64,000 nt of DNA from Hufsiella ginkgonis (lineage in GTDB: Bacteria > Bacteroidota > Bacteroidia > Sphingobacteriales > Sphingobacteriaceae). Shown piece after piece: positions 8,676 to 16,952 of the stretch (position 1 is the first letter of the stretch; each line of letters opens with the position of its first letter). The translations under genes were made by a program, and so were the position numbers. The stretch covers positions 186,001 to 250,000 of the forward strand of contig NZ_WVHS01000001.1 in the NCBI RefSeq assembly GCF_009834915.1, given 5' to 3'. The notes under the pieces were generated by a model. The model had not been told where the DNA came from. It made no database searches and saw only the letters and a program-made list of their open reading frames with translations.

Positions 8676-11600
8676 ATGAATTACAATAAGATCAATAATA
8701 TCGGCGGATGGATCTGTTTCCTGATCGCAACTGTTACCTATATATTAACGCTGGAGCCTTCTGCGAGCTTTTGGGATTGCGGAGAGTTTATTTCTGCGGC
8801 TTATAAGCTGCAGGTGGTGCACCAACCGGGAGCGCCGCTGTTCCTTATGATCCAGAAGATGTTTTCGCTGCTGGCTATGGGCGATATTCACGCCGTTGCG
8901 TACTGGATGAACGTGGGCTCGGCATTATCGAGCGCGGCCACCATTCTTTTCCTGTTCTGGTCTATCACCGCCCTGGCGAAAAAGATCATGCTGCCAAGGG
9001 GCGCAACCGCCACCAACAGCCAGCTGATCATCATACTCGGCTCGGGCTTAGTGGGCGCGCTGGCGTATACTTTCTCTGATTCTTTCTGGTTTTCGGCCGT
9101 TGAGTCTGAGGTATACGCCATGTCATCGCTATGTACCGCGATCGTATTTTGGGCGATCCTTAAATGGGACACCCACGCCGACGAGCCCAAAGCCGACCGC
9201 TGGCTGATCTTTATCGCCTATATCATGGGGCTTTCTATCGGTGTTCACTTGCTGAATCTCCTGGCCATCCCGGCCATCGCGGTAGTGTATTATTTCCGCA
9301 GATCCAAACAACCTACTTCCAAAGGCACCATCTGGGCACTTTTCCTGGGGGTGGTGATCCTCGCCGTGGTACAGTACGGCGTGATCCAGTACCTGATTAA
9401 ATTCGCCGCTTATTTCGACCTGTTCTTTGTGAATTCGCTGGGCATGGGCTTTGGTACCGGCACGATACTGTTTATTGCCCTCGTTATCGGCGGCATTACT
9501 TACCTGTTGTTCTATTCCATCCGGAACGCAAAACCGGTGCTTAACATGGCGGTAATCTGCATGATCTTTATCCTGGTGGGATACAGTTCTTACGCCATGA
9601 TCGTGATCCGCGCGAAAGCGAACACCAGCCTTAACAACAGCGATCCGGAGAACGTATTCGCCCTGCTAAGCTACCTTAACCGCGAGCAGTACGGCGACAG
9701 GCCATTGTTATACGGCCAGTATTTCGACTCCAAGCCAACAGAATATACCCAGGGCGCAGGCATTTACCGCAAGGGAAAAGACAAATACGAGGTTGCCGGT
9801 CATAAGTACGAGACCGTTTACGACCGAAATACACTGTTCCCGAGGATGTTTAGCGATGAACAGTCGCATATCGATTACTACCGCGACTGGATGCAGCTCG
9901 GCGCGGAAGAATCGCCTAAGTTCTACCACAACATGGGCTTCTTCTTTAGCTACCAGACGGGCTTTATGTACGTGCGTTATTTTGCCTGGAACTTTGTGGG
10001 CCGGCAGAATGATGAGCAGGGGCATGGCAACTATAAAGACGGGAACTGGATCACCGGCATTAAGCCGCTGGACGCCATGCGCCTGGGTTCGCAGGATAAA
10101 CTGCCGGAAAGCACCATCGACAATAAATCATACAACAGGTTCTACTGTCTTCCGCTGATACTCGGCATCATCGGCGCCATGTGGCATTTTAAACGTAACC
10201 AGAAAGATGCCGGTATTGTTGGTCTACTGTTTATCTCCACCGGCCTTGCCATTGTACTTTACCTTAACCAAACGCCGCTCCAGCCACGCGAACGTGACTA
10301 CGCTTACACCGGTTCATTTTATGCCTTCGCGATATGGATAGGTCTCGGTGTAGCCGGCATCGCCGAATGGCTGAAAAAATTTTCGCCGGTTACCGGCGCT
10401 GCCCTTGCCACTATTGCCGGGCTGCTCGCCGCGCCGGTGATCATGGCACAGCAGGGATGGGACGATCACGACCGTTCTACCAAAACCACGCCCCGCGATT
10501 TCGCCATCGACTACCTGGAATCCTGTGCGCCGAACGCGATCCTCTTCACCTATGGCGATAACGACACCTACCCGCTCTGGTATGCCCAGGAAGTGGAAAA
10601 TGTACGTCCGGACGTACGTATCGTGAACCTGAGCCTCCTGGGTACCGACTGGTATATCCGCCAGATGAAGTTCAAGGTGAACGATGCCGGGCCGCTGCCC
10701 ATCACCATGAGCAATGATAAGTTTGTACAGGGCGTGCGCGACGTGATCAGGTATAACGATTACCAGATCCCGGGCAGCGTGGAACTGAAGAGCGTTTTCG
10801 ATATCCTGGTTTCGGATAACCCGAACGATATGGTGACCGACCAGTACGATGATGCCGGGGCAAAGGCCAATATCCTGCCCACCAAGCACTTTAAGATCAC
10901 CAATAACCCGGATGAAGTGATTGCCACCAAAACCGTGGACGCCCGCATGCGCGACAGTATCGCCACATCCATGGAATGGACCTACAACAAGAACTATGTA
11001 GCCAAGCAGGACCTCGCCATGTTTGATATCCTGGCACATAACAACTGGAAACGCCCGGTTTACTTCGCGGTAACCGTTCCTGCCAGCAACTACAACGGGC
11101 TGGATAAATACCTTTACAACGAAGGCTTTGCCTACCGGCTGCTTCCGCTGAAAAACACCACGCCCGATTCGCTGGCGCGCGACGACGATAAGATCAACGC
11201 CAATGCCATGTATAACAACATGGTGAACAAGTTCGTGTGGGGAAACATGCGCGGGGCTAAATACCTCGACCCTGAAAGTACCCGCATGATAGGCATCATT
11301 ATCAAGAGCTTTAACCAGCTTGCGCAAAAGCTGCTGGAAGAAGGAAAAGTAGAAGAAGCCCGGAAAACCGTCCAGAAATCGCTGGATGTGGTGCCCGACA
11401 AGAACTACTCGCTTTACTTCACCCTGCACCGGTATTATACCGCCGACCTGCTGTACAAGCTGAAGGAGACCGAAAAAGCGAACAAGCTGGTTAAAAACAC
11501 CGCTGCCTATATTACCCGTGAGCTCGATTACCTGCACTCCCTGTCGCAGGGACAGGAGAACCTGAGCGGTAACGATATCCAGTTAGGTATGTCGGTACTG

Positions 11601-11702
11601 AACGAACTGATCAAGATCACCGGCGAAAACAAGCAAACCGCATTGAACAAAGAGCTGGAAACCACTTTCAAAGGGTTCGAATCGAGCTTTATGGGGCGAT
11701 AG
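8676..11702 (+). CDS. DUF2723 family membrane protein (TMEM260-like glycosyltransferase)
   Basis: The ATG at 8676 (MNYNKINNIGGW) is preferred over an in-frame TTG 21 bases upstream; it gives 1008 residues. The N-terminal half is strongly hydrophobic with many membrane spans. It carries the family motif WDCGEFISAAYKLQVVHQPGAPLF near residues 30-55 in the first large loop. The C-terminal part is soluble and contains a helical, TPR-like stretch (EEGKVEEARKTVQKSLD). Family knowledge: DUF2723 proteins are GT-C-type proteins, and human TMEM260 is a protein O-mannosyltransferase. I infer a role in glycosylating exported proteins, which many Bacteroidota carry out. The substrate is unknown. It stands alone between a divergent tRNA-prs unit and a strong terminator. 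Confidence 0.88.
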   Translation: MNYNKINNIGGWICFLIATVTYILTLEPSASFWDCGEFISAAYKLQVVHQPGAPLFLMIQKMFSLLAMGDIHAVAYWMNVGSALSSAATILFLFWSITALAKKIMLPRGATATNSQLIIILGSGLVGALAYTFSDSFWFSAVESEVYAMSSLCTAIVFWAILKWDTHADEPKADRWLIFIAYIMGLSIGVHLLNLLAIPAIAVVYYFRRSKQPTSKGTIWALFLGVVILAVVQYGVIQYLIKFAAYFDLFFVNSLGMGFGTGTILFIALVIGGITYLLFYSIRNAKPVLNMAVICMIFILVGYSSYAMIVIRAKANTSLNNSDPENVFALLSYLNREQYGDRPLLYGQYFDSKPTEYTQGAGIYRKGKDKYEVAGHKYETVYDRNTLFPRMFSDEQSHIDYYRDWMQLGAEESPKFYHNMGFFFSYQTGFMYVRYFAWNFVGRQNDEQGHGNYKDGNWITGIKPLDAMRLGSQDKLPESTIDNKSYNRFYCLPLILGIIGAMWHFKRNQKDAGIVGLLFISTGLAIVLYLNQTPLQPRERDYAYTGSFYAFAIWIGLGVAGIAEWLKKFSPVTGAALATIAGLLAAPVIMAQQGWDDHDRSTKTTPRDFAIDYLESCAPNAILFTYGDNDTYPLWYAQEVENVRPDVRIVNLSLLGTDWYIRQMKFKVNDAGPLPITMSNDKFVQGVRDVIRYNDYQIPGSVELKSVFDILVSDNPNDMVTDQYDDAGAKANILPTKHFKITNNPDEVIATKTVDARMRDSIATSMEWTYNKNYVAKQDLAMFDILAHNNWKRPVYFAVTVPASNYNGLDKYLYNEGFAYRLLPLKNTTPDSLARDDDKINANAMYNNMVNKFVWGNMRGAKYLDPESTRMIGIIIKSFNQLAQKLLEEGKVEEARKTVQKSLDVVPDKNYSLYFTLHRYYTADLLYKLKETEKANKLVKNTAAYITRELDYLHSLSQGQENLSGNDIQLGMSVLNELIKITGENKQTALNKELETTFKGFESSFMGR

Positions 11703-11735
11703 CCGTCTGCAGATTGCTGGCAGCTGGCAGTTAAT

Positions 11736-11780
11736 AACAAAAAGGCGGCAACTCTTAATCTGAGTTGCCGCCTTTTTGTT
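11736..11780. terminator. Strong bidirectional terminator between DUF2723 gene and accA
   Basis: A 19-bp perfect stem (AACAAAAAGGCGGCAACTC and its complement) encloses the 7-nt loop TTAATCT. The arms end in A and T runs on both sides, so it can serve the plus-strand gene ending at 11702 and the minus-strand gene ending at 11815. Confidence 0.92.
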
Positions 11781-11814
11781 AGGGTTAAACACGTCGGTTA
11801 CTGGCCGCTGAAAG

Positions 11815-12771
11815 CTAGATCTCGTTCACCACTCCCATTCCGCGGAATTTGGCGATCCGTTCATCTACCAGGTTATTGATCTCCTTTTTGCGGAGAATGG
11901 CGAGGTCTTCGGTGATACGCGCTTTTATGGTATCGGCCATTTTCTGCGGGTCGTGGTGAGCGCCGCCGAGCGGCTCCGGGATAATGCCGTCGATCAGCTT
12001 ATTTTTAAACATGTCTTCGGAAGTAAGCTTCAGCTTATCAGCCGCTCTTTCTTTAAAGTCCCAGCTTCTCCATAGAATGGATGAGCACGATTCAGGGGAA
12101 ATTACCGAGTACCAGGTATTCTCGAGCATATATACGCGATCGCCAACACCTATGCCCAGCGCACCGCCCGAGGCGCCTTCGCCTACTACAAAACAAAGCA
12201 CAGGTACCTGCAGCACCGACATTTCGAGCAGGTTGCGTGCAATGGCTTCGCCCTGCCCGCGCTCTTCGGCCTCCAGGCCGGGATAAGCACCGGGGGTATC
12301 GATAAAAGTGATTACGGGCTTGTTAAATTTCTCCGCCAGCTTCATCAGCCGAAGGGCTTTACGGTAACCTTCGGGGTTGGCCATCCCGAAATTACGGTAT
12401 TGCCTGAGCTTGGTATTGGTACCTTTCTGGTGCCCGATAAGCATCACGGTTTCGCCGTTGATAGAAGCGAACCCACCCACGATGGCTTTGTCGTCTTTCA
12501 CCGTACGGTCGCCGTGCAGCTCTATAAAATCGTCGCACATCATTTCGATGTACTGGAGTGTATAGGGACGGTTCGGGTGGCGGGAGATCTGTACTTTTTG
12601 CCAGCCGCTCAGGTTCGAATATACCTGTAACTTTGCCTGCTGAAGCTTGGTCTCCAGCTCGGCCACGGTGGCGGTCATGTCTACTTTTGTTTTATCTTCT
12701 ACCTGCTTCACCTTTTCAATCTGGTGCATTAGGTCGGCAACAGGCTTTTCAAAATCGAATGAAATTTCCAT
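11815..12771 (-). CDS. accA: Acetyl-CoA carboxylase carboxyltransferase subunit alpha
   Basis: This subunit pairs with AccD to transfer carboxyl from carboxybiotin to acetyl-CoA, the first step of fatty-acid synthesis. The ATG at 12771 ([14 protein letters not shown]) gives 318 residues, the usual AccA length; a TTG 6 bases upstream is less likely. The N-terminal helical segment is followed by the crotonase-like core with [55 protein letters not shown] and [17 protein letters not shown]. accB, accC and accD are not in the window. Confidence 0.98.
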   Translation of the reverse strand: MEISFDFEKPVADLMHQIEKVKQVEDKTKVDMTATVAELETKLQQAKLQVYSNLSGWQKVQISRHPNRPYTLQYIEMMCDDFIELHGDRTVKDDKAIVGGFASINGETVMLIGHQKGTNTKLRQYRNFGMANPEGYRKALRLMKLAEKFNKPVITFIDTPGAYPGLEAEERGQGEAIARNLLEMSVLQVPVLCFVVGEGASGGALGIGVGDRVYMLENTWYSVISPESCSSILWRSWDFKERAADKLKLTSEDMFKNKLIDGIIPEPLGGAHHDPQKMADTIKARITEDLAILRKKEINNLVDERIAKFRGMGVVNEI

Positions 12772-12793
12772 CAACAAAATTCTAGAGAGAGGG

Positions 12794-12801
12794 CAAACTT
12801 A
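12794..12801 (-). promoter_or_regulatory. Candidate -7 box of accA
   Basis: TAAGTTTG on the minus strand matches TAnnTTTG. A TTG lies 22 bp upstream, slightly wider than ideal. The ATG is 22 bases downstream of the box. Confidence 0.4.
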
Positions 12802-12854
12802 GGTATTTTTAATAACAATGATGCAATAGCAGGCTGACCCATGATGCCTTCACC

Positions 12855-13289
12855 TCATTTTTTGCTCATGTATATCTTAACAAGGCAATAAGAAACCTGT
12901 TTGGTATCATCGCCCCCCAACGCAAAACTCGTGTTCTGCCGGGCAAGGAGGATAAGATCAGTGGAGGTGATGGACGCTATTTCGTAGTTAAAATTGCCGC
13001 GCGGCAGGCTTACCGAGATAAAATGCCTGCCATTCTCACCTTTGGTGACCGCATAATTCCGGGTGGTGCTTTTATCCTTGGAATAGATAATAGTAGCCGA
13101 CTCTTTGGTGATCTGGATATCGAGGTTACTAATGGCATTCATGCCCGACTCCTTAAGGAGTTTCCCTGCGCTGTCGTAGTACTCGTAGCTGCCTTTTACG
13201 TACACCCATTTACCAAGAAGCAGTTCTTCCACGCTTTCCTGGAAAGTGCCCTTCAGCAACAATATAAATCCAAGCAATACACTTTTCAT
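12855..13289 (-). CDS. Small exported protein of unknown function (lipocalin-like pattern)
   Basis: I do not recognise a named family for this 144-residue protein. The N-terminus MKSVLLGFILLLKGTFQ is a short hydrophobic signal-like segment. The mature part starts with LLGKWVYVKGSYEYYDSAGKLL, a pattern common in small lipocalin-like domains of Bacteroidota. It continues as alternating beta strands (IQITKESATIIYSKD; FNYEIASITSTDLILLARQ). It ends 83 bp before accA and starts 45 bp after ispE, all on the minus strand, so it may share a transcript with them. No catalytic motif is visible. Confidence 0.7.
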   Translation of the reverse strand: MKSVLLGFILLLKGTFQESVEELLLGKWVYVKGSYEYYDSAGKLLKESGMNAISNLDIQITKESATIIYSKDKSTTRNYAVTKGENGRHFISVSLPRGNFNYEIASITSTDLILLARQNTSFALGGDDTKQVSYCLVKIYMSKK

Positions 13290-13333
13290 ACGAACGGCGG
13301 TTAGCCTATCAAATATAAAAAATCAATGTGTTA

Positions 13334-14137
13334 TTATAATTGCGAAAATACTTGATTTTCTTTCGATAATTCAGCCAGGTCCGGTTGTTTATCAAATATG
13401 CCGTATACCGAAGAACCGCTGCCGCTCATAGAAGCGTATATCGCGCCTGCCTCGTAAAGCGCCGCTTTTACGCCGCGTACCGCGGGATGGTTCTTAAAGA
13501 TGGTTTGTTCAAAGTCATTGGTAATTAACGAGCGCCATTCTTCCACCGGTCGCAGTACCGATTCGCGCAGGCTTTTCCGGGGCGCGGCAGGTTTTACGCC
13601 GCGATAAGCTTCCGCGGTAGAGATATGAACGCGGGGCATTACCAATACCAGGTGGTAGGCAGCAAGGTCGAGTATCAGCGGGTGAAATTCGTCGCCGATA
13701 CCGGTGGCGAATACCGGCTCGTTACGGATAAAGAAGGCGCAATCGGCCCCCAGCTTCCGCGCATAGCTCTCCATGTCGGGATTACTGAGCCCCAATGTAA
13801 ACCGGTCATTTATGAGCCGGATAAAAAAACCGGCATCGGCCGATCCGCCGCCAAGCCCGGCCCCTATGGGGATGTGTTTGTGCAGGTGAAGATGTACGGG
13901 CGGAAGCGCATGATCCTTTGCCATGAGCGCATACGCTTTCAGGCAAAGATTGTCCTCCGTTCTCCCGGGAATACCTATACCCGATGCGCTGAATTGTAAT
14001 TCTGCCGAGGGCACCACCTCCAGTACATCGTGGATGCGTACCGGGTAAAATACGGTTTCGAGGTTATGGTACCCATCGGCCCTTCGCCCGGTGATGTTGA
14101 GCCCTATGTTTATTTTTGCGTTAGGGAAGGAAAGCAT
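13334..14137 (-). CDS. ispE: 4-(cytidine 5'-diphospho)-2-C-methyl-D-erythritol kinase
   Basis: This enzyme phosphorylates CDP-methylerythritol in the MEP pathway to isoprenoids, which supplies undecaprenyl phosphate for cell-wall synthesis. At 267 residues it is slightly short for the family. The N-terminus FPNAKINIGLNITGRRADGYHNLETVF is diagnostic. The GHMP-kinase phosphate loop PIGAGLGGGSADAGF covers residues 90-104. The likely catalytic Asp is D132 in GADCAFF (commonly GADVPFF). The C-terminal GHMP motif is MSGSGSSVYGIF. A consensus -7 box ends only 7 bases before the ATG, so the transcript may be leaderless or nearly so. Confidence 0.95.
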   Translation of the reverse strand: MLSFPNAKINIGLNITGRRADGYHNLETVFYPVRIHDVLEVVPSAELQFSASGIGIPGRTEDNLCLKAYALMAKDHALPPVHLHLHKHIPIGAGLGGGSADAGFFIRLINDRFTLGLSNPDMESYARKLGADCAFFIRNEPVFATGIGDEFHPLILDLAAYHLVLVMPRVHISTAEAYRGVKPAAPRKSLRESVLRPVEEWRSLITNDFEQTIFKNHPAVRGVKAALYEAGAIYASMSGSGSSVYGIFDKQPDLAELSKENQVFSQL

Positions 14138-14144
14138 ATGGGGA

Positions 14145-14152
14145 CAAAGGTA
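14145..14152 (-). promoter_or_regulatory. -7 box directly upstream of ispE
   Basis: TACCTTTG on the minus strand is a full match to TAnnTTTG. No clear TTG sits 19-21 bp upstream. The ispE ATG begins at 14137, so the transcription start would fall at or within a few bases of the start codon. Confidence 0.45.
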
Positions 14153-14246
14153 CGGTTTACGTTTGACCGTTGCACGTTATACACTTACGGAGCTGGCTGC
14201 CCCTGGTCAACGCAGGATAGGAAACGTATTACGTAAAGCGCAAAGG

Positions 14247-14456
14247 TCAAGCGTCAGCCGTTCCCTGTTCTCTCCTGTCATTAAACGTTTCAAACATTTG
14301 CTCGTCCTGCGGCCGTTCCCACCCCAGGCGGTGTTTGCGCGGCGAGGTTTTGTAGGATTCGTCGTCGGCATGGTTTTTCCTGTCGGGATGCGCACGGTCG
14401 GCACTGATCTCGTCTTCGTGCCCTGAGCGCGAATTTTCTTCCTGTGGGTCTATCAT
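14247..14456 (-). CDS. Small highly charged protein, unknown
   Basis: This 69-residue ORF (MIDPQEENSRSGHEDEISAD...) is very rich in D, E, R, K and H, with almost no hydrophobic residues, and is predicted to be disordered. I prefer it to two overlapping minus-strand frames because its composition is protein-like and resembles the small charged ORF at 47392. No promoter or ribosome-binding site supports it strongly. It is divergent from rpsA, with 182 bp between them. Confidence 0.45.
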   Translation of the reverse strand: MIDPQEENSRSGHEDEISADRAHPDRKNHADDESYKTSPRKHRLGWERPQDEQMFETFNDRREQGTADA

Positions 14457-14590
14457 AATTGGTGCTTTTACAATTACTTTTAACGATCGGGGCGGCCAAA
14501 TGTTTCCGGTAGCTGCGCACCGTGCTGAGAATCAACCCCTAACCTGTCAATTATTCCTAAATATTTTATTTTAATTAAAATGTATTTCCG

Positions 14591-14598
14591 TACCTTTG
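14591..14598 (+). promoter_or_regulatory. -7 box of the rpsA promoter
   Basis: TACCTTTG matches TAnnTTTG. It is preceded by a T/A-rich tract (about 14555-14585) in place of a clean -33 TTG. The predicted leader to the ATG at 14639 is about 35 nt. Confidence 0.6.
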
Positions 14599-14621
14599 CA
14601 GTCCGATTTAAGATCGGGAAA

Positions 14622-14626
14622 AGGAG
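14622..14626 (+). promoter_or_regulatory. Shine-Dalgarno-like AGGAG ahead of rpsA
   Basis: AAAAGGAGACAAAATAATTA precedes the ATG. AGGAG ends 12 bases before the start codon, which is long spacing. It is notable because Bacteroidota genes mostly lack such motifs. Confidence 0.5.
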
Positions 14627-14638
14627 ACAAAATAATTA

Positions 14639-16624
14639 ATGGCTAAAAAACAGGAAGCAGAAAAAGAGCTAAAAGCTAAAGAAGCTGAGCTCGGCACAGA
14701 AGCCAATCTGGCTAAAGAAAAAGAAAACATTGAATCAGAGGCTGATTCATTGTCGATCGAAGAGATCAAATCAAAAACGATGGTTACCCCTTCGGGTGAT
14801 TTCGACTGGGATGCGGATGACAAAGGATTCGGAAACTACAGCAAAGAAGAGCGCGCAAAGCTCGAAGAGCAGTATGCCGGTACTTTCCATTCGATCAGCC
14901 AGGGAGAGATCATCAGCGGTGTGGTAGTTTCTATCAACAACAAAGATGTGGTACTGAACATCGGTTTCAAATCTGATGGGATGGTGTCGCTTGCTGAATT
15001 CCGTGATACACCTGACCTGAAGGTAGGTGACTCCGTGGACGTATTTGTAGAATCGCAGGAAGATGCTAACGGACAGTTGGTATTATCCCGCAAACGTGCA
15101 AAAACACAGAAATCATGGGAAACCATTAATGCCGCTTTAGATAACGACACGATCATTAACGGTTATGTGAAGAGCCGCACCAAGGGTGGCCTGATCGTTG
15201 ATATTATGGGTGTGGAAGCCTTCCTTCCTGGATCGCAGATCGACATCAAACCGATCCGTGATTACGATATCTATGTAGGAAAAACCATGGAATTCAAGGT
15301 TGTGAAGATCAACCACGAATTCAAGAACGTAGTGGTATCCCATAAAGTACTGATCGAGGATGACCTGGAGAACCAGAAAACCGAGATCGTATCTAAACTT
15401 GAAAAAGGACAGGTACTTGAAGGAACAGTTAAAAACATTACCGACTTCGGTGTATTCATCGACCTTGGCGGTGTTGACGGCCTGCTGCACATTACCGACA
15501 TTTCCTGGGGCCGTATCGAGCATCCGAGAGAAGTACTTGCACTTGATCAGAAGATCAACGTGGTGGTTCTCGACTTTGATGACGAGAAAAAACGCATCGC
15601 CCTTGGCTTGAAACAACTGACCCCGCACCCTTGGGAGTCGCTCGATCAGAACATCCAGGTTGGTTCGCACGTAAAAGGCCGTATCGTTACCGTAGCTGAT
15701 TACGGTGCATTCCTCGAAATCACCCCTGGTGTAGAGGGATTGATCCACGTATCAGAAATGTCATGGTCACAGAATCTCCGCAGCCCGCAGGATTTCCTTA
15801 AAGTAGGAGACGAAGTAGAAGCGGAAGTACTGACCCTCGACCGCGACGACCGCAAGATGAGCCTTGGTATTAAACAATTAACGCCGGATCCATGGAAGAA
15901 CATCGCAGATCGTTACCCGATCGGCAGCAAACACAAAGCTGTTGTGAAGAACATGACCAACTTCGGTGTATTCGTTGAGATCGAAGAAGGCGTTGACGGA
16001 CTGATCCACATCTCCGACCTTTCATGGTCTAAGAAAGTGAACCACCCGAACGAATTCACCAAAGTAGGTGAAGAGCTGGACGTGGTTGTACTTGAACTGG
16101 ATGAAGACAGCCGCAAGCTGAGCCTTGGCCACAAACAACTTGAAGAAAACCCATGGGATACTTTCGAAACCATCTTCACCCTGGATTCTATCCACGAAGG
16201 TACCGTGCTGAAGGTGACCGATAAAGGCGCTATCGTAGCCCTTCCGTATGGTGTTGAAGGATTCGCTCCAAGCAAACATACCATCAAAGAAGACGGTAAA
16301 GCGTTAAAGGTCGACGAAGTTGCTGACTTCAAGATCATCGAGTTCAACAAAGATTCTAAACGTATCGTTGTTTCTCATTCACGTATCTGGGAAGAAGCGA
16401 AAGCTGAAGCCCGTAACGCTGAGGCAACTCAGAAAAAAAATGAGCAGAAAGCTACCTTCACTGCCGTGAAGAAAGTGAAAGATTCCGTAGAGAAATCGAC
16501 ACTGGGCGACCTGGGCGTACTTGCTCAACTGAAAGAGCAGATGGAAGGTGCAGAGAACAAAGCCAAAAAGGCTGCCGCTGCAAAGAAACCTGAAGCTGAA
16601 GAAGAAGAGGAAGCAGGAGAATAA
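14639..16624 (+). CDS. rpsA: 30S ribosomal protein S1
   Basis: S1 binds mRNA at the small subunit and helps translation initiation, which matters most where Shine-Dalgarno pairing is weak. At 661 residues it is longer than E. coli S1 (557), mainly through a Lys/Glu-rich N-terminal extension of about 80 residues and an acidic/Lys-rich tail (KPEAEEEEEAGE). Six S1 repeats are visible in order: GEIISGVVVSINNKDVVLNI, DTIINGYVKSRTKGGLIVDI, GQVLEGTVKNITDFGVFIDL, GSHVKGRIVTVADYGAFLEI, GSKHKAVVKNMTNFGVFVEI and SIHEGTVLKVTDKGAIVAL. It is a single-gene unit with its own promoter and terminator. Confidence 0.98.
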   Translation: MAKKQEAEKELKAKEAELGTEANLAKEKENIESEADSLSIEEIKSKTMVTPSGDFDWDADDKGFGNYSKEERAKLEEQYAGTFHSISQGEIISGVVVSINNKDVVLNIGFKSDGMVSLAEFRDTPDLKVGDSVDVFVESQEDANGQLVLSRKRAKTQKSWETINAALDNDTIINGYVKSRTKGGLIVDIMGVEAFLPGSQIDIKPIRDYDIYVGKTMEFKVVKINHEFKNVVVSHKVLIEDDLENQKTEIVSKLEKGQVLEGTVKNITDFGVFIDLGGVDGLLHITDISWGRIEHPREVLALDQKINVVVLDFDDEKKRIALGLKQLTPHPWESLDQNIQVGSHVKGRIVTVADYGAFLEITPGVEGLIHVSEMSWSQNLRSPQDFLKVGDEVEAEVLTLDRDDRKMSLGIKQLTPDPWKNIADRYPIGSKHKAVVKNMTNFGVFVEIEEGVDGLIHISDLSWSKKVNHPNEFTKVGEELDVVVLELDEDSRKLSLGHKQLEENPWDTFETIFTLDSIHEGTVLKVTDKGAIVALPYGVEGFAPSKHTIKEDGKALKVDEVADFKIIEFNKDSKRIVVSHSRIWEEAKAEARNAEATQKKNEQKATFTAVKKVKDSVEKSTLGDLGVLAQLKEQMEGAENKAKKAAAAKKPEAEEEEEAGE

Positions 16625-16646
16625 GATCAGGCTTTTAATAAACTGG

Positions 16647-16684
16647 AAACCCCTGTTCGCTTTCGCGACAGGGGTTTTTTTATT
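16647..16684 (+). terminator. Intrinsic terminator of rpsA
   Basis: AAACCCCTGT and ACAGGGGTTT pair around a short GC-containing loop, followed by a T run (TTTTTTTATT). It lies 23 bp after the rpsA stop codon. Confidence 0.93.
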
Positions 16685-16726
16685 AGATAACCCTGGGATT
16701 AAAACGGATCAAGCGTAAAAATTGGG

Positions 16727-16854
16727 GAGCTATTAGCTTTCAGCTATCAGCTTTGATTACACTGTCGAACCCGTAATACTACTCAGGATAGCTCAACATC
16801 AATTACTTATCTTATCAGGTATACTCAATCGGTTGAATACTGATAGCTGACAAC
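16727..16854. repeat. Degenerate AGCTATCAGC-type intergenic repeat element
   Basis: In the 268-bp gap between the rpsA terminator and the next gene, GGAGCTATTAGCTTTCAGC and CTATCAGC words lie at the left, and inverted partners (CTGATAGCTGACAACC) lie at 16839-16854. About 85 bp of AT-rich sequence separates them. I see no gene in this gap. Confidence 0.5.
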
Positions 16855-16952
16855 CAAATATACGCCCCGGAAATGCAGCTTGATCCATTAAAACCATGAA
16901 CTCAGGAAATCCCGGCGGGCAAATATAATATCATTTATCGCCAGGTCGGTGA

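Noticed and set aside
10314-11537. 407-codon minus-strand open frame opposite the DUF2723 gene
   Set aside because: It lies wholly antisense to a well-supported coding sequence and its translation has no recognisable domain or realistic composition (long runs of V, G, H, I).
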